In this document: in pieces, positions 24,039 to 32,907 of the stretch
Position numbering within the stretch: the stretch's first letter is position 1
Layout of the letters: every line of letters starts with the position of its first letter
Assembly: GCA_011773985.1 (NCBI GenBank)
Contig: WVWN01000051.1
Span: 1-47,590, forward strand
Source: Candidatus Zixiibacteriota bacterium
GTDB lineage: Bacteria; RBG-13-66-14; B26-G2; WVWN01
Direction of reading: 5' to 3'
DNA length: 47,590 bases
Made by a program: the position numbers and the translations under genes
Notes under the pieces: generated by a model
Seen by the model: only the letters and a program-made list of their open reading frames with translations
What the model was told of the DNA's origin: nothing
The model's database searches: none

Positions 24039-26129
24039 TTACTCCCCCTCCTTTTCCGGCCGCGCTTCTTTTTCCGCCTCCGCTTCCTTTAACTCTCTCA
24101 GATAACGCAATCTTTTGCTCAGCAATACCTTTTCCGGAACCTTGCCGTCGAGCCAGGAGAAGTTCATCGGGTACACGGCGGGGTCGAAGATGACGAAGTA
24201 GAAGTGCCATATGACGATGGCCGTTACGGCGAGAATAGCTTCGTATAAATGGATCGTGCGCAAAACCTCGTAGAGCCAATAAGGGAAAAATTGCTGGATG
24301 TACGGGTCGAGCCACAAGTACAGACCCGTCAAACCCATAATAACCGTGCCCCACACTAAAGCCCAATACTCGGCCTTCTCCGCGTAATTAAACTCGCCGA
24401 ACTCGGCCCTTTCCTTGGCGAGGCCCAACGCGTGCAACACCGCCAATACGCCTTGGCGGAAGTCCGAAAGGCGCGGCCTTACGGCCTTAAGGCGGGCGCG
24501 GCCGTCGCGCGTCAGCGACATGTAACCCAGATGGTACAAAGACGCCGCGACTAGCACGCCGGCAAAAATCTTGTGCAACGTCACGCGAATCTCGTGAGGC
24601 CCCTCTAGGCGTACCAACCAGGAGAAGAGAAACGCGTTGGGAAATTTGATGGCGAAGCCGGTGAGCGCAAGCAAACTGAAACTCAGTATGAGGACGATGT
24701 GCTGAACGCGCTCGATACGCCGGAGCCGTATGACGAACTTGGACCGCTCGAGTTGTGCCCGCCGGATGGCCCTAACCTTCGCGACGTAGTCGACGACGTT
24801 GTGGCCTACCATCCCGCCGATTACCACGATTATCAATACGATATAAACGGTGGCGACGTAATCGGCGGGCGAACGGCGCGGGCGCGCGAGGGCGCGGTGG
24901 ACGTCGGTCCCGAGGAAGCGCTCCGTCACGCGGAGGTGACATTTACCGCACGTCTTCTCCAGGTTAGCGGGAGCCACGCTCGAGCTTGGGTCCGAGGAAG
25001 GCAAGACGTCGTGGACGCCGTGGCAGCTGCCGCAATTGGCCGCGGTAGTCTTGCCGCCCTCGGATACGACGCCGTGGTAGCTCCGCTCGAACGTTTGGAC
25101 GCGGTCGTTGGGGAGGTGGAATTTGGCGTTCAGTGCCAGCGAGTAGTGGCAGCTCGAGCAGGTCGCGACGACGCGCGTCGCCCGACCGCCGGCCTCGTAC
25201 TCCGCGACTGCTACGACGCCGTGGTCGCCGTGGCAGTCGGGGCAGGTAGGCGCGTCGCGAACGCCCGCCGCGGCGGCAAGGCCGTGGACGCTGACGGCGT
25301 AGCGCCCGTACTCGCGCGCGTGACACCGACCGCAGGTTTCGGCGACGTTCATGAAGTGGGTCGAGGAGGAGTAGTGCCACGCCGGTTGCTCGTAGTGAAG
25401 GTAGTGACAATCGCTACAGTTCGCGTTGTAGCCGCCGGTCTCCGCGTTTACCCGGCCGTGTACGCTCGCGAGCAACGCCGCCCGCGGGTCCGGGATGGAA
25501 AAGGGCGAGCCCAGCGTCGCCGGCTTCCCCCGGTGGCAACCGCCGCAAAACTCGGGCTGGTTCCCCGCCGACAGCTGACGGTCCGTCGCCACGGGTTCGG
25601 AAGCGTGCGCCTCGCCGTGACAGAAATGGCAGGTCGGCGCGTCGGCGGCCCCCTCTTTTGCCGCGGCCGCGTGAGCGCTTTTTAAATAAATACCCGTTTC
25701 TCGCGTATGGCACTTGGCGCAGACCCGGGGGGCGTACGTCGGGAGGAACCGGGCGGCGTCGAGACGGACGACGTTGTGGCCCGAGCCGTGGCACGTATAA
25801 CAAGTAGGCGCACCTTTGACGCCGGCACTGTGAGCGCTCGCGGCCAACGCCTCCTTCGCTTCGGCGTGGCAGGCACCGCACGCGAGCGTCGTCGGCCCGC
25901 CCTTGTGCGGCTTCGCCGCGTCCGTATGGCAACTTTGGCATCCCAGGCCCGCGTGGGGCGAAGCGGAAAGGCCCGCGGGCGGCGGCGCAACCGGCCCCCC
26001 CGCTTTGTGGCACATATCGCAATTGCTCAGGTCGACCGCGCCACCCGGTACGGCCAGCGCCGCGGCCATGGCCATAGCCACCCATAAACTCGCAATACTC
26101 TTGGAAACGCGATAGCTAAACCGACGCAT
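24039..26129 (-). CDS. 13-heme cytochrome c fused to a b-type membrane domain
   Basis: The product is 696 residues from MRRFSYR (26129); an in-frame GTG ten codons upstream (26159) is an alternative. A signal peptide is followed by 13 CxxCH motifs (first CDMCH, last CGKCH). Then come TM helices: one near VYIVLIIVVIGGMVGH, then a four-helix b-type cytochrome domain with His-containing segments (HIVLILSFSLLALTGF, LHKIFAGVLVAASLYHLGY, AILAVTAIVIWHFYFV). That domain resembles the formate dehydrogenase gamma subunit / cytochrome b561 type. It can take electrons from the quinol pool through b hemes and pass them to the periplasmic heme chain, or the reverse. It lies between a 19-heme protein gene and resB. 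Confidence 0.9.
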   Translation of the reverse strand: MRRFSYRVSKSIASLWVAMAMAAALAVPGGAVDLSNCDMCHKAGGPVAPPPAGLSASPHAGLGCQSCHTDAAKPHKGGPTTLACGACHAEAKEALAASAHSAGVKGAPTCYTCHGSGHNVVRLDAARFLPTYAPRVCAKCHTRETGIYLKSAHAAAAKEGAADAPTCHFCHGEAHASEPVATDRQLSAGNQPEFCGGCHRGKPATLGSPFSIPDPRAALLASVHGRVNAETGGYNANCSDCHYLHYEQPAWHYSSSTHFMNVAETCGRCHAREYGRYAVSVHGLAAAAGVRDAPTCPDCHGDHGVVAVAEYEAGGRATRVVATCSSCHYSLALNAKFHLPNDRVQTFERSYHGVVSEGGKTTAANCGSCHGVHDVLPSSDPSSSVAPANLEKTCGKCHLRVTERFLGTDVHRALARPRRSPADYVATVYIVLIIVVIGGMVGHNVVDYVAKVRAIRRAQLERSKFVIRLRRIERVQHIVLILSFSLLALTGFAIKFPNAFLFSWLVRLEGPHEIRVTLHKIFAGVLVAASLYHLGYMSLTRDGRARLKAVRPRLSDFRQGVLAVLHALGLAKERAEFGEFNYAEKAEYWALVWGTVIMGLTGLYLWLDPYIQQFFPYWLYEVLRTIHLYEAILAVTAIVIWHFYFVIFDPAVYPMNFSWLDGKVPEKVLLSKRLRYLRELKEAEAEKEARPEKEGE

Positions 26130-26210
26130 AACTAACTCATCCCGGAGATATCCGCCCACCGCCGACGGCCCCGGCGCTCCTTTAAAATATTACCCAGTAA
26201 ATTATAATTA

Positions 26211-26240
26211 ATTATACGAAATTTTCGTCCCTCGCGTTAA
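26211..26240 (-). promoter_or_regulatory. Possible internal promoter in the cytochrome cluster
   Basis: TTAACG and TATAAT, 18 bases apart on the minus strand, lie in an AT-rich patch of the 190-base gap before the 13-heme/b-type gene. This is the largest gap within the cluster. The -10 box is perfect and the -35 weak. Confidence 0.35.
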
Positions 26241-26319
26241 CGGTGCCGCTTGCGTTACCGCAGGCCCGCGCTCGATAATCGGGCCACGCCGAGCGGCCGA
26301 AGCCGGCTTGACCGGCCGC

Positions 26320-28545
26320 TCATTCTCTTGTCTGCGCGAGGGCCCGCTCCAGCGCCTCGGCGTCCCTTTGGAGGATCTCGTTCAAATATTTATTATTGTG
26401 CGCGCCCCACGAGCCGTCCGCCCCCGCCCATTTTAGGTCCGCCTGGGACTGCTCGTAAATTTCAACGCCGCTACGGCCGTCGACCGTCACGCGAGCCAGC
26501 GCGTCAAGGCGGTTGCGCCCCTCTTTAAGTTTTACGCTTAGCTTTCGGTAGTTTCCCTGGGAAGCTTTGCGCCAAACGCTGTAGATCCTGGCGTACCCGG
26601 CGGGGTGGCATTCGGCGCAGCCCCCTTCCGCGAGAGGAACGGGTGGCTGTTTGTGGCACTCGGCACACGCCACTTTGGCCATCGGCGACGGCTCGCCAGC
26701 TCCGCCCGGTGCGCCCGTTCCGGCGAGGGTCCCGGCGGCAACGGCGTGGCAATCGCGGCAAGTCTTATCGCGCGGGCGGTGGTGACAGCTCGAGCAATCG
26801 CCCCTTACGAGCGAGGGCGCGTCCGCCGGGTGGCAGCCGTCGCACGCCAAACCCGAGCGCGCGGCGTGCACGCCGTGGTTAAAATCCCGGTCTCTATAAG
26901 TAACCGTAAGGCGCGAGACGTCGCCGTGGCATCGCGCGCAGTCGCGCTCGCCCTTGACGTGGTGGCACGCGGAACAGTTGTAAGCCGTGGGCAGCGTGAC
27001 GCCGTGACGCTCGAGGTCGTGGCAGCTCGCGCACTCGACTCCCTCGCGGGAAAGGTGGCGGCCGTGGTCGAACGTCTTCCCGCGCACGGTTATGGGCCGG
27101 CGCTCGAGGCCGAAATGACACCGCCAGGCGCAAGTGTCACCTTCCTTCGGGACGCGGAAAGCGGCCGGCGCGTACGACAGCGGCCGCCCGACGCTCCGCG
27201 CGGCCTTGTCGGCCTTCATAACCGCGGTCTCCATCAACGCGTTGGCGTAGATTATATTGTGCGCACCCCAGCTGGCGTCCGCGGCGACGAGCTCGAGGTT
27301 CTCCTCGGCCTCCGCTATCAGCCGACGTGCGTGCGCGCGCGCCGGGTCGCGGGCCCCGGTGGCGTATACGGCCGCCCTCGCCGCGGCGGTCAACGCCGCA
27401 CCTTTCCTGTAGGCCGCCCTAGTATCGCGCTGCCAGCCGGCGAGTACGCGGTCGTACCCGGCGCCGTGGCACGCGACGCAGGATTCGGCCGACGCGCGCG
27501 GCATGGCGGCGGCGGTAGGCGTCTCGACGGCGCCGGCGGAAGGCGCAACGTGGCACCCCGAACAAGATACTTGCGCGTCGAACATAGCGTCGCCGACGTT
27601 GGGGGTGTCTAACCCACCGGTCCCGACGTAGATACTTTCGGCCGCCGCGTGCATGTTGCCGTGGCACGACGCACAATTCGGAGACAACATCGGCGAAAGC
27701 TCGAGCGCGCCGTGCTTAATCTCGAGGTGGCACTCGAAGCACTCCACCTTGTGGTCCGTAACGTGTATGCGGTGAAGCTCCTCCGGCGAAATCGGGATAT
27801 CGGCCCGGTCGGCGTGGCACCTGTAGCAAGCCGTTTCCGGAACGGCGCCGTCGCCCTCGACTACGTGCATATGACATTTCGTACACGGCACTTTCCGGGC
27901 GAGGTAGTCGCCGTGGTCGAACGTCAGCCCTTTATACGTAACTACTTCCGCCGGCGGGCCGTGGCAGAGGAGGCAATCGGCGGTACCTTGCCCCAAGCGC
28001 ACGCCTTTGAAATGGCACGTGAAACACACCGACTCCGTGACCTCGATGTGGGTCCCGATGACGATTTGGGAGTGGCAGGAGGTGCACCGAAGTTTTTTGC
28101 CCCGACGCATCTCGCCCAGGTGAAAGGCGTGGTCGAAGGCGATGCCTTCTTTGAAGGCCACCCTTCCCGAAAGCAGCCGCGTGTCGTGGCAACCCTCGCT
28201 CAGGCATGCCGCGTCCTGGATCTCGGCCCAGAGCCTAGTGCCGTAAGACCCCGTGAAATATTGCACAACTTGTGATACCGCGCGGAACTTACTGGCAATA
28301 TGGCCGCCCAGCGTCGGCGGGTGATGGCACTCCATACAGTTGACGTCGTTGTGGCTCGACTCCGCCCAGGCGTCGTAATACGGCTTCATAATATGGCAAC
28401 TCAAGCAAAAGCGGGGCGACTCGGACACGCGAACGAAAACCGCCGCCGCCACGACCAATAAAACCGCGACGGCGAGCGCAGCTCGCCTTAACGCCTTACG
28501 GTGTTCCTTCAGGAATTGCCAAAAATCGATTAATAAATTAGGCAT
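26320..28545 (-). CDS. Large membrane-anchored multiheme cytochrome c (19 CxxCH + 2 atypical)
   Basis: The product is 741 residues. One N-terminal TM helix (about 20-42) is followed directly by SPRFCLSCHIMKPYYDAW, the start typical of NapC/NirT-type quinol dehydrogenases. I count 19 canonical CxxCH motifs plus CLSEGCH (CX4CH) and CAWRCH (CX3CH), confirmed in the DNA. Repeated units 'FDHG.HL....V.C..CH' mark cytochrome c7/c3-like modules. A domain with SWGAHNIIYANAL recurs near the C-terminus as SWGAHNNKYLNEI, so the protein is partly an internal duplication. It is predicted to be a membrane-tethered electron wire in the periplasm, taking electrons from the membrane. It lies 58 bases after the 9-heme gene on the same strand. 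Confidence 0.92.
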   Translation of the reverse strand: MPNLLIDFWQFLKEHRKALRRAALAVAVLLVVAAAVFVRVSESPRFCLSCHIMKPYYDAWAESSHNDVNCMECHHPPTLGGHIASKFRAVSQVVQYFTGSYGTRLWAEIQDAACLSEGCHDTRLLSGRVAFKEGIAFDHAFHLGEMRRGKKLRCTSCHSQIVIGTHIEVTESVCFTCHFKGVRLGQGTADCLLCHGPPAEVVTYKGLTFDHGDYLARKVPCTKCHMHVVEGDGAVPETACYRCHADRADIPISPEELHRIHVTDHKVECFECHLEIKHGALELSPMLSPNCASCHGNMHAAAESIYVGTGGLDTPNVGDAMFDAQVSCSGCHVAPSAGAVETPTAAAMPRASAESCVACHGAGYDRVLAGWQRDTRAAYRKGAALTAAARAAVYATGARDPARAHARRLIAEAEENLELVAADASWGAHNIIYANALMETAVMKADKAARSVGRPLSYAPAAFRVPKEGDTCAWRCHFGLERRPITVRGKTFDHGRHLSREGVECASCHDLERHGVTLPTAYNCSACHHVKGERDCARCHGDVSRLTVTYRDRDFNHGVHAARSGLACDGCHPADAPSLVRGDCSSCHHRPRDKTCRDCHAVAAGTLAGTGAPGGAGEPSPMAKVACAECHKQPPVPLAEGGCAECHPAGYARIYSVWRKASQGNYRKLSVKLKEGRNRLDALARVTVDGRSGVEIYEQSQADLKWAGADGSWGAHNNKYLNEILQRDAEALERALAQTRE

Positions 28546-28603
28546 AACCTAACGCCGACCCGGTGCCGCAACGGGTGCCCGGCCGAGCTGGTTTAAGAAG
28601 CTT

Positions 28604-29821
28604 TTATAGTTCTTTAAAAAGCCGGCGCCACTTGAGGCCGAGCAGCAGGATTACCAGCAACGTGAGGCCAAGGCAAAAGACGAGTATCTCTTTCCTGCGC
28701 CCCCGCTCCCGAAAGGCGAAAGCTATTTCGCCCTCGACGCCGTGTGCGCCCACCACCGCTTCCCGACCGAGGTCGTTGATTTTGGCCAGCGAGAGGGAAT
28801 GCGCGACCGGGTAAGCCTCCGTGATTTTGGCTTCGGCTTCGTTAAGTTGTTGCTCCCACCGGCCGACCGGGATCGCCCGCACCCGCGCCTCCTCCAGCCG
28901 GCCCCGCGCTTCCTCCACGGCGCCCTTGGCGCCGGCGAAGGAATCTGCAATGCCCCGGGCGAGCCGGTAAGCGCTCGAGCCGCGCTCGTGGCACGAGCCG
29001 CACGCGCCGGGCTGGGAACCGACGTATAACGTGTCGTCCGGCTTCGCGATTAAATGATGGCCGTGGCAGGTGACGCACGCCTCCCGCTCCGGCCCCGCGG
29101 TCGCGTGAGGGCTTTCTCGGTAGTACTGCCTTTGGTTGACGTGGCAGTGGCCGCACACGTTGACGACTTCGTCGACTCCGGGCGGCGCCGCGCCGTGGTT
29201 CCCGTGGCAGTCGGCGCAACTCGGTACGCCCGTTATCTGCTGTTCCAACAACATCCGACCGTGGACGCTCCGCGCATACAGCTCGTACGTATCCGCGGGC
29301 AAGCCGTACTGCGCCATCAGCGCCTCGTCGCCGTGGCACTTGCGGCAAGTGGCCGGTACGTTCATCTTATTGACCGAAGAACGGCCCTCGCTCGCGGGCA
29401 ATACGAGGTGCGCCCCGTGGCAGTCCGAACAAACCGCCACTTTCAAATCGCCGGCGGCAAGACGCAAGCCGTGCACGCTGGTTATATACTCGTCGTATTG
29501 ATTGAAAGGAAGGTCGTATTGCTTCATCGCGCCCGCGTCGCTGTGACATCGCGCGCACATTCGCGGGACCGTGTCGCGCGGGAACACGCCGACGTAGCCC
29601 GGCGCCCGCCGCACCGCGTCCATCGAGGCGGCGTTTACGTCGCCGCCGTGGCAGTCGGGGCAACCCACGCCCGCGGCGGCGTGCGCGCTCTCCCCCCACT
29701 CTTTGAGCTCGGGCCAACCCCTATGGCAATTGACGCAGCCCTCGCCCGCCGGCTGGGCCCGTACGGCCGCGGCCAGCGCCGCCAGCGCAAGAAGGTGAGG
29801 TAAATATTTTTCGCGTTTCAC
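28604..29821 (-). CDS. Nine-heme cytochrome c with C-terminal membrane anchor
   Basis: The product is 405 residues: a signal peptide (HLLALAALAAAVRAQ), nine CxxCH motifs (first CVNCH, last CGSCH), a helical region (about 290-350) and a C-terminal TM helix (ILVFCLGLTLLVILLLGLKW) followed by basic residues. The repeated YDEYITSVHG and YELYARSVHG resemble cytochromes that pair with cytochrome b complexes. It starts 45 bases after the petD-like gene, so it may supply the c-type electron acceptor of the cytochrome bc complex in place of c1 or f. That role is inference; the heme count and anchor are visible. Confidence 0.9.
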   Translation of the reverse strand: MKREKYLPHLLALAALAAAVRAQPAGEGCVNCHRGWPELKEWGESAHAAAGVGCPDCHGGDVNAASMDAVRRAPGYVGVFPRDTVPRMCARCHSDAGAMKQYDLPFNQYDEYITSVHGLRLAAGDLKVAVCSDCHGAHLVLPASEGRSSVNKMNVPATCRKCHGDEALMAQYGLPADTYELYARSVHGRMLLEQQITGVPSCADCHGNHGAAPPGVDEVVNVCGHCHVNQRQYYRESPHATAGPEREACVTCHGHHLIAKPDDTLYVGSQPGACGSCHERGSSAYRLARGIADSFAGAKGAVEEARGRLEEARVRAIPVGRWEQQLNEAEAKITEAYPVAHSLSLAKINDLGREAVVGAHGVEGEIAFAFRERGRRKEILVFCLGLTLLVILLLGLKWRRLFKEL

Positions 29822-29866
29822 GGAGGCAAGGCCCCGGTACAGAGCTAGTGTGTACGCCCGCAGCCG

Positions 29867-30247
29867 TCAGGAGTAACGGCCCCAAACCGTAAAAATGACG
29901 AATAAGATTATGAAAACGATGCCGCCGAAAAAGAACCACGGCCTTTGGAGAGGACGGAACTTTTCCTTCGAACGGTCGAATAAAAACGGGAAGGCTACGA
30001 TTAAGGCCGCGACCAATATCATGCCGACGATGCCAACGTTCCTGGGGACCGTTTTCAGAAACTGGTACTCCGCCAGGAAATACCATTCCGGCCTAACGCG
30101 CTCGGGCGTAGTCATGGGGTCGGCCTTGTCCTCCAAGCCGGCAGGCCGCCACAACGTAAGCGCGAATAATACCGCCAACAGCAAAAAGAGCTGGAGGACT
30201 TGCTCAAGCACGTGATGGGGATAAAAGGGGTGGTCTTTGCGCGCCAT
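29867..30247 (-). CDS. Cytochrome b C-terminal subunit (PetD/subunit IV-like)
   Basis: The product is 126 residues with three TM helices (about 14-34, 69-90, 100-122). The quinol-site motif PEWYFLAEYQFLK is intact; PEWY is the hallmark of the Qo site in cytochrome b/b6f complexes. It carries the second half of cytochrome b and lies 16 bases after the b6-like subunit gene. With the Rieske protein upstream it makes a split, b6f-type quinol oxidase core. No c1, f or other known partner with a single heme is encoded; the neighbouring multiheme proteins probably replace it. Confidence 0.92.
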   Translation of the reverse strand: MARKDHPFYPHHVLEQVLQLFLLLAVLFALTLWRPAGLEDKADPMTTPERVRPEWYFLAEYQFLKTVPRNVGIVGMILVAALIVAFPFLFDRSKEKFRPLQRPWFFFGGIVFIILFVIFTVWGRYS

Positions 30248-30263
30248 AAAGAGGCCCCGAATT

Positions 30264-31010
30264 TTATAGAGGCTCGTACGGCCCCTGCCGCCGGATCATC
30301 AAGAAATGGGACAAAAGGAAAAACGCCGTAACCCACGGCAGGACGATTACGTGGAGCGCGTAAAAACGGCTAAGCGTTCGCTGGGCTATGACGTCCCCTC
30401 CGCGGAGCACGTACGAGAGGTATTTCCCTATCAACGGTACAGAATCGGCCATCTGGGTCGCTATCGTCGTCGCCCAGTATGCCCGTTGGTCCCAAGGCAA
30501 GAGGTAGCCGGAAAAGCCGAACGCGAGCGTAAGAAAAAGGAGGAACGCACCCGAGACCCAGGTCAACTCGCGGGGCGGCTTGTACGCGCCGGAGAGGAAG
30601 ACCTTGGCCATGTGGATCATGACCGTCAGGACCATAAGCTCCGCGGCGTAGCGATGAATGCTACGGATAAGCCATCCGTACCGGACTTCGTTCATTATAA
30701 ACAGTATGCTGTCGTACGCCCCCTCCGTCGTCGGGCGGTAATAAACCGCCAATAACACTCCCGTCACTACTTGAATCATAAATAATAAAAAAGTGATTCC
30801 GCCGAAACACCCCCACCAGTGGCTGACGCGCCCGGATATCGGCTTACGGAGTTGTTTCCGAATCGCCTCCCTAAGCTCCAAGCGCTCGTCAAGTTCGCCG
30901 TACAGGAAGCCGGTGAAGGCGCTGAAAAGATTGACCAACGAATATAGATTTACGTTCTTCGCGATCCACTCAATTAAGCGATCGGCGATACTCTTCCTCT
31001 CGGCGGCCAT
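30264..31010 (-). CDS. Cytochrome b6-like subunit (PetB-like)
   Basis: The product is 248 residues and four core TM helices. Axial heme ligands are visible as His119/His133 (HX13H) and His220/His235 (HX14H, the spacing of b6-type rather than mitochondrial-type cytochrome b). The glycine-containing helix and PWDQRAYWAT before the third helix are also typical. The N-terminal 60 residues form an amphipathic extension. The start ATG overlaps the stop of the Rieske gene (TAATG), so translation is coupled. It oxidises quinol together with the Rieske protein and PetD-like subunit. Confidence 0.94.
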   Translation of the reverse strand: MAAERKSIADRLIEWIAKNVNLYSLVNLFSAFTGFLYGELDERLELREAIRKQLRKPISGRVSHWWGCFGGITFLLFMIQVVTGVLLAVYYRPTTEGAYDSILFIMNEVRYGWLIRSIHRYAAELMVLTVMIHMAKVFLSGAYKPPRELTWVSGAFLLFLTLAFGFSGYLLPWDQRAYWATTIATQMADSVPLIGKYLSYVLRGGDVIAQRTLSRFYALHVIVLPWVTAFFLLSHFLMIRRQGPYEPL

Positions 31011-31555
31011 TACGTCTCCCCCACCAAAACCTTACCGCCGACCACCGCCACCGGGTACGACGGCAACGGCCGCGGCGGGGGGCCCGATATAACGTTACCG
31101 CGCAAATCGAAAAATCCCGCGTGGCAAGGACACCATATCTTTTTTTCGGGGTCGTATTCGACGATGCACCCCAGGTGGGTGCATACCGCGGAGAGGGCTA
31201 CGAAACCGAACGGCGCGTGGATCACCCATGCCGGCTTATTCCGGTATACTATTTTCTTACCCGCGCCTACTGGGAACTCGTCCTCGGCCCCGGCCTCAAC
31301 CCGGCCCGCCGCGCCGCCCGTGCTTCCGGGCCGCGGCGGCCAGAGGTACCGGCCTACGACGTACGCGCCGTACGCGCCGAGCAACGAAACCGCGCCGGCG
31401 AGCAACGCGTGTAGAAACGACCTCCGCTCCACCGGTTGTTCGCCTTCTTCGCGTACGTAATCCATAAAAGCTGGCCCCCCGGACGCGAAAACGCCCGCGC
31501 CCTCGTAGTCTAGGCCGCACTCGACGTATTCTTCTTTAATTAAACGTTTTAACAA
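31010..31555 (-). CDS. Rieske 2Fe-2S protein
   Basis: The product is 181 residues if a TTG at 31555 is the start. The alternative ATG at 31465 (MDYVREEG) would give 151 residues. Codon use upstream of that ATG still looks coding, so the longer form is kept with reserve. There is one TM helix after [12 protein letters not shown] and then the Rieske cluster CTHLGC (Cys/His pair) and CPCHAG, with [12 protein letters not shown] after them, as in b6f/bc Rieske subunits. It takes electrons from quinol at the Qo site of cytochrome b. Its stop overlaps the b6-like start. Confidence 0.93.
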   Translation of the reverse strand: MLKRLIKEEYVECGLDYEGAGVFASGGPAFMDYVREEGEQPVERRSFLHALLAGAVSLLGAYGAYVVGRYLWPPRPGSTGGAAGRVEAGAEDEFPVGAGKKIVYRNKPAWVIHAPFGFVALSAVCTHLGCIVEYDPEKKIWCPCHAGFFDLRGNVISGPPPRPLPSYPVAVVGGKVLVGET

Positions 31556-31615
31556 AGCCGACGGCCGACGCCCGGCTTTGTTAACTATTTATCGAAAACC
31601 GCTGCGGCGTGCGTT

Positions 31616-32047
31616 TTATCCCCCACCGTGTACGCCCTTGGCGCGATACGTCTCGTAATCGAAATCCGGCGACCATTCGGCCGTGTGGCACTTCAAGCAG
31701 TCAGCCTCGCCTATCTCGCTTTTGATCGCCTCTATCTCGCCGGCAACGACGTGGCCGCTGCCCGGGCCGTGACACGCCTCGCACGTAACGGCGCCGTCCA
31801 CGTACTTAGAATCTTCGAGCCCCGTGGTGTGGCACGCCAAGCATTCCGGGTCACTCGCCGAGCCGGCCGCCTCCAGCACCTCCAAACTATTCGCGTGCGG
31901 CGTCGCGCCGTACGATTCCGCGACGTCGGCGTGGCAATCGGCACACGTATCAAGGCCGAGGTATTCGCCGAATTCTTGGGATGCGCCAATCAAGGGGATA
32001 ATCAGCCCGGCCGCCGCGATCGCGGCCCATACGCCTCGCTTCACCAT
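31616..32047 (-). CDS. Small tetraheme cytochrome c
   Basis: The product is 143 residues with a signal peptide (VWAAIAAAGLIIPLIGA) and four CxxCH motifs: CADCH, CLACH, CEACH and CLKCH. The arrangement with HANSLEVLE and CEACHGPGSGHV matches cytochrome c554-like periplasmic carriers. It sits 60 bases before the Rieske gene and is a good candidate for the soluble acceptor of the bc complex. Four more proteins of the cluster use the same CEACHGPG-type motif style. Start is ATG at 32047; a clear SD was not identified. Confidence 0.88.
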   Translation of the reverse strand: MVKRGVWAAIAAAGLIIPLIGASQEFGEYLGLDTCADCHADVAESYGATPHANSLEVLEAAGSASDPECLACHTTGLEDSKYVDGAVTCEACHGPGSGHVVAGEIEAIKSEIGEADCLKCHTAEWSPDFDYETYRAKGVHGGG

Positions 32048-32207
32048 AAGCCTCCTATACCGGCGTTATTTTTCAAGATGATAATAAAAAAAGACGCGCC
32101 GTTCAAGCTTCGATTGAATAGCGCAACCTCACTTTTCGTACTACGAAGCGAGCCTACCCATTTTTATTTTATATCTTAACCGCCCTTATCGACGACGGCG
32201 ACATCCA

Positions 32208-32870
32208 CTACAGCTCCGGGTGACACTTGGTGCAGAAATCGGTTCTATTGTGACACCTGAAGCAGACGTACCCGCGGTCTTCGTGCCAAGGCCCCTTCCC
32301 CATACGCGTCACCGTATCCTCGCCGTGGGGGCTTATGCCGCTGCGGTGACAGCGCATGCAAACCGGTTCGGCACCTACCGGGTCGTGGCACGCGGCGCAC
32401 GCGTCGAGCTCGTAAGCGACGACGTCGGCATGGCCGACGGTGGTCCATCCGGGCTGGCCGTGGCTCGCGGGCCTTCCGCCCGCCGCCGCCCTGCTGGCCT
32501 CGTGGCAGGCGACGCAGAAGTCCTGGTTATCGTGGCAACTCGCGCACTCGCGGTCGTCGATGAACTTATCGAGGTAGTGAGTGTAGACGTAGTTCGTTTT
32601 GTGGTAGGCCTCTTTCGGGTCGTCGGAGGCGTGGCAGGCGTCGCAGTAGGATTGTTCGTGGCACACGTAACAACTTCGGACGTCGCTTTTGGCGAACGTC
32701 GCGTGCTCGGCGGCCCAGGCGGCGTCGTGCGTCGCCGGTTTGGCTCTTCGGGCCGCGGCGGCGTTCTTCGCGGGCATTAACGAGATAAATGCTACGAGGA
32801 CTACGGCGCCTCCCGCGACGGCCAGCGCGACGCCCGGTGCAAACCGAATTTTCCGACTCATCCGCAACAT
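32208..32870 (-). CDS. Octaheme cytochrome c
   Basis: The product is about 220 residues (start MLRMSRK at 32870; MSRK at 32861 is an alternative). An N-terminal hydrophobic segment (GVALAVAGGAVVLVAFISL) serves as signal or anchor. Eight CxxCH motifs are spread over the rest (CYVCH, CDACH, CASCH, CVACH, CAACH, CMRCH, CFRCH, CTKCH). Single spare His residues (HKTNYVYTHYLDK, ASHGQPG, ISPHGE) can serve as distal ligands. It lies between the outer-membrane barrel gene and the tetraheme gene and may pass electrons between them. High heme density per residue suggests a conductive role rather than catalysis. Confidence 0.9.
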   Translation of the reverse strand: MLRMSRKIRFAPGVALAVAGGAVVLVAFISLMPAKNAAAARRAKPATHDAAWAAEHATFAKSDVRSCYVCHEQSYCDACHASDDPKEAYHKTNYVYTHYLDKFIDDRECASCHDNQDFCVACHEASRAAAGGRPASHGQPGWTTVGHADVVAYELDACAACHDPVGAEPVCMRCHRSGISPHGEDTVTRMGKGPWHEDRGYVCFRCHNRTDFCTKCHPEL

Positions 32871-32907
32871 ACCGCGTCTCCCCAGTTACGCGTCCACCAG
32901 CTCGCCG

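Noticed and set aside
24699-25685. Long plus-strand open frame opposite the 13-heme gene
   Set aside because: It is antisense to a gene with 13 CxxCH motifs; its composition (Val/Arg/Ala-rich) is a by-product of GC-rich coding on the other strand. The same holds for 26605-27612.
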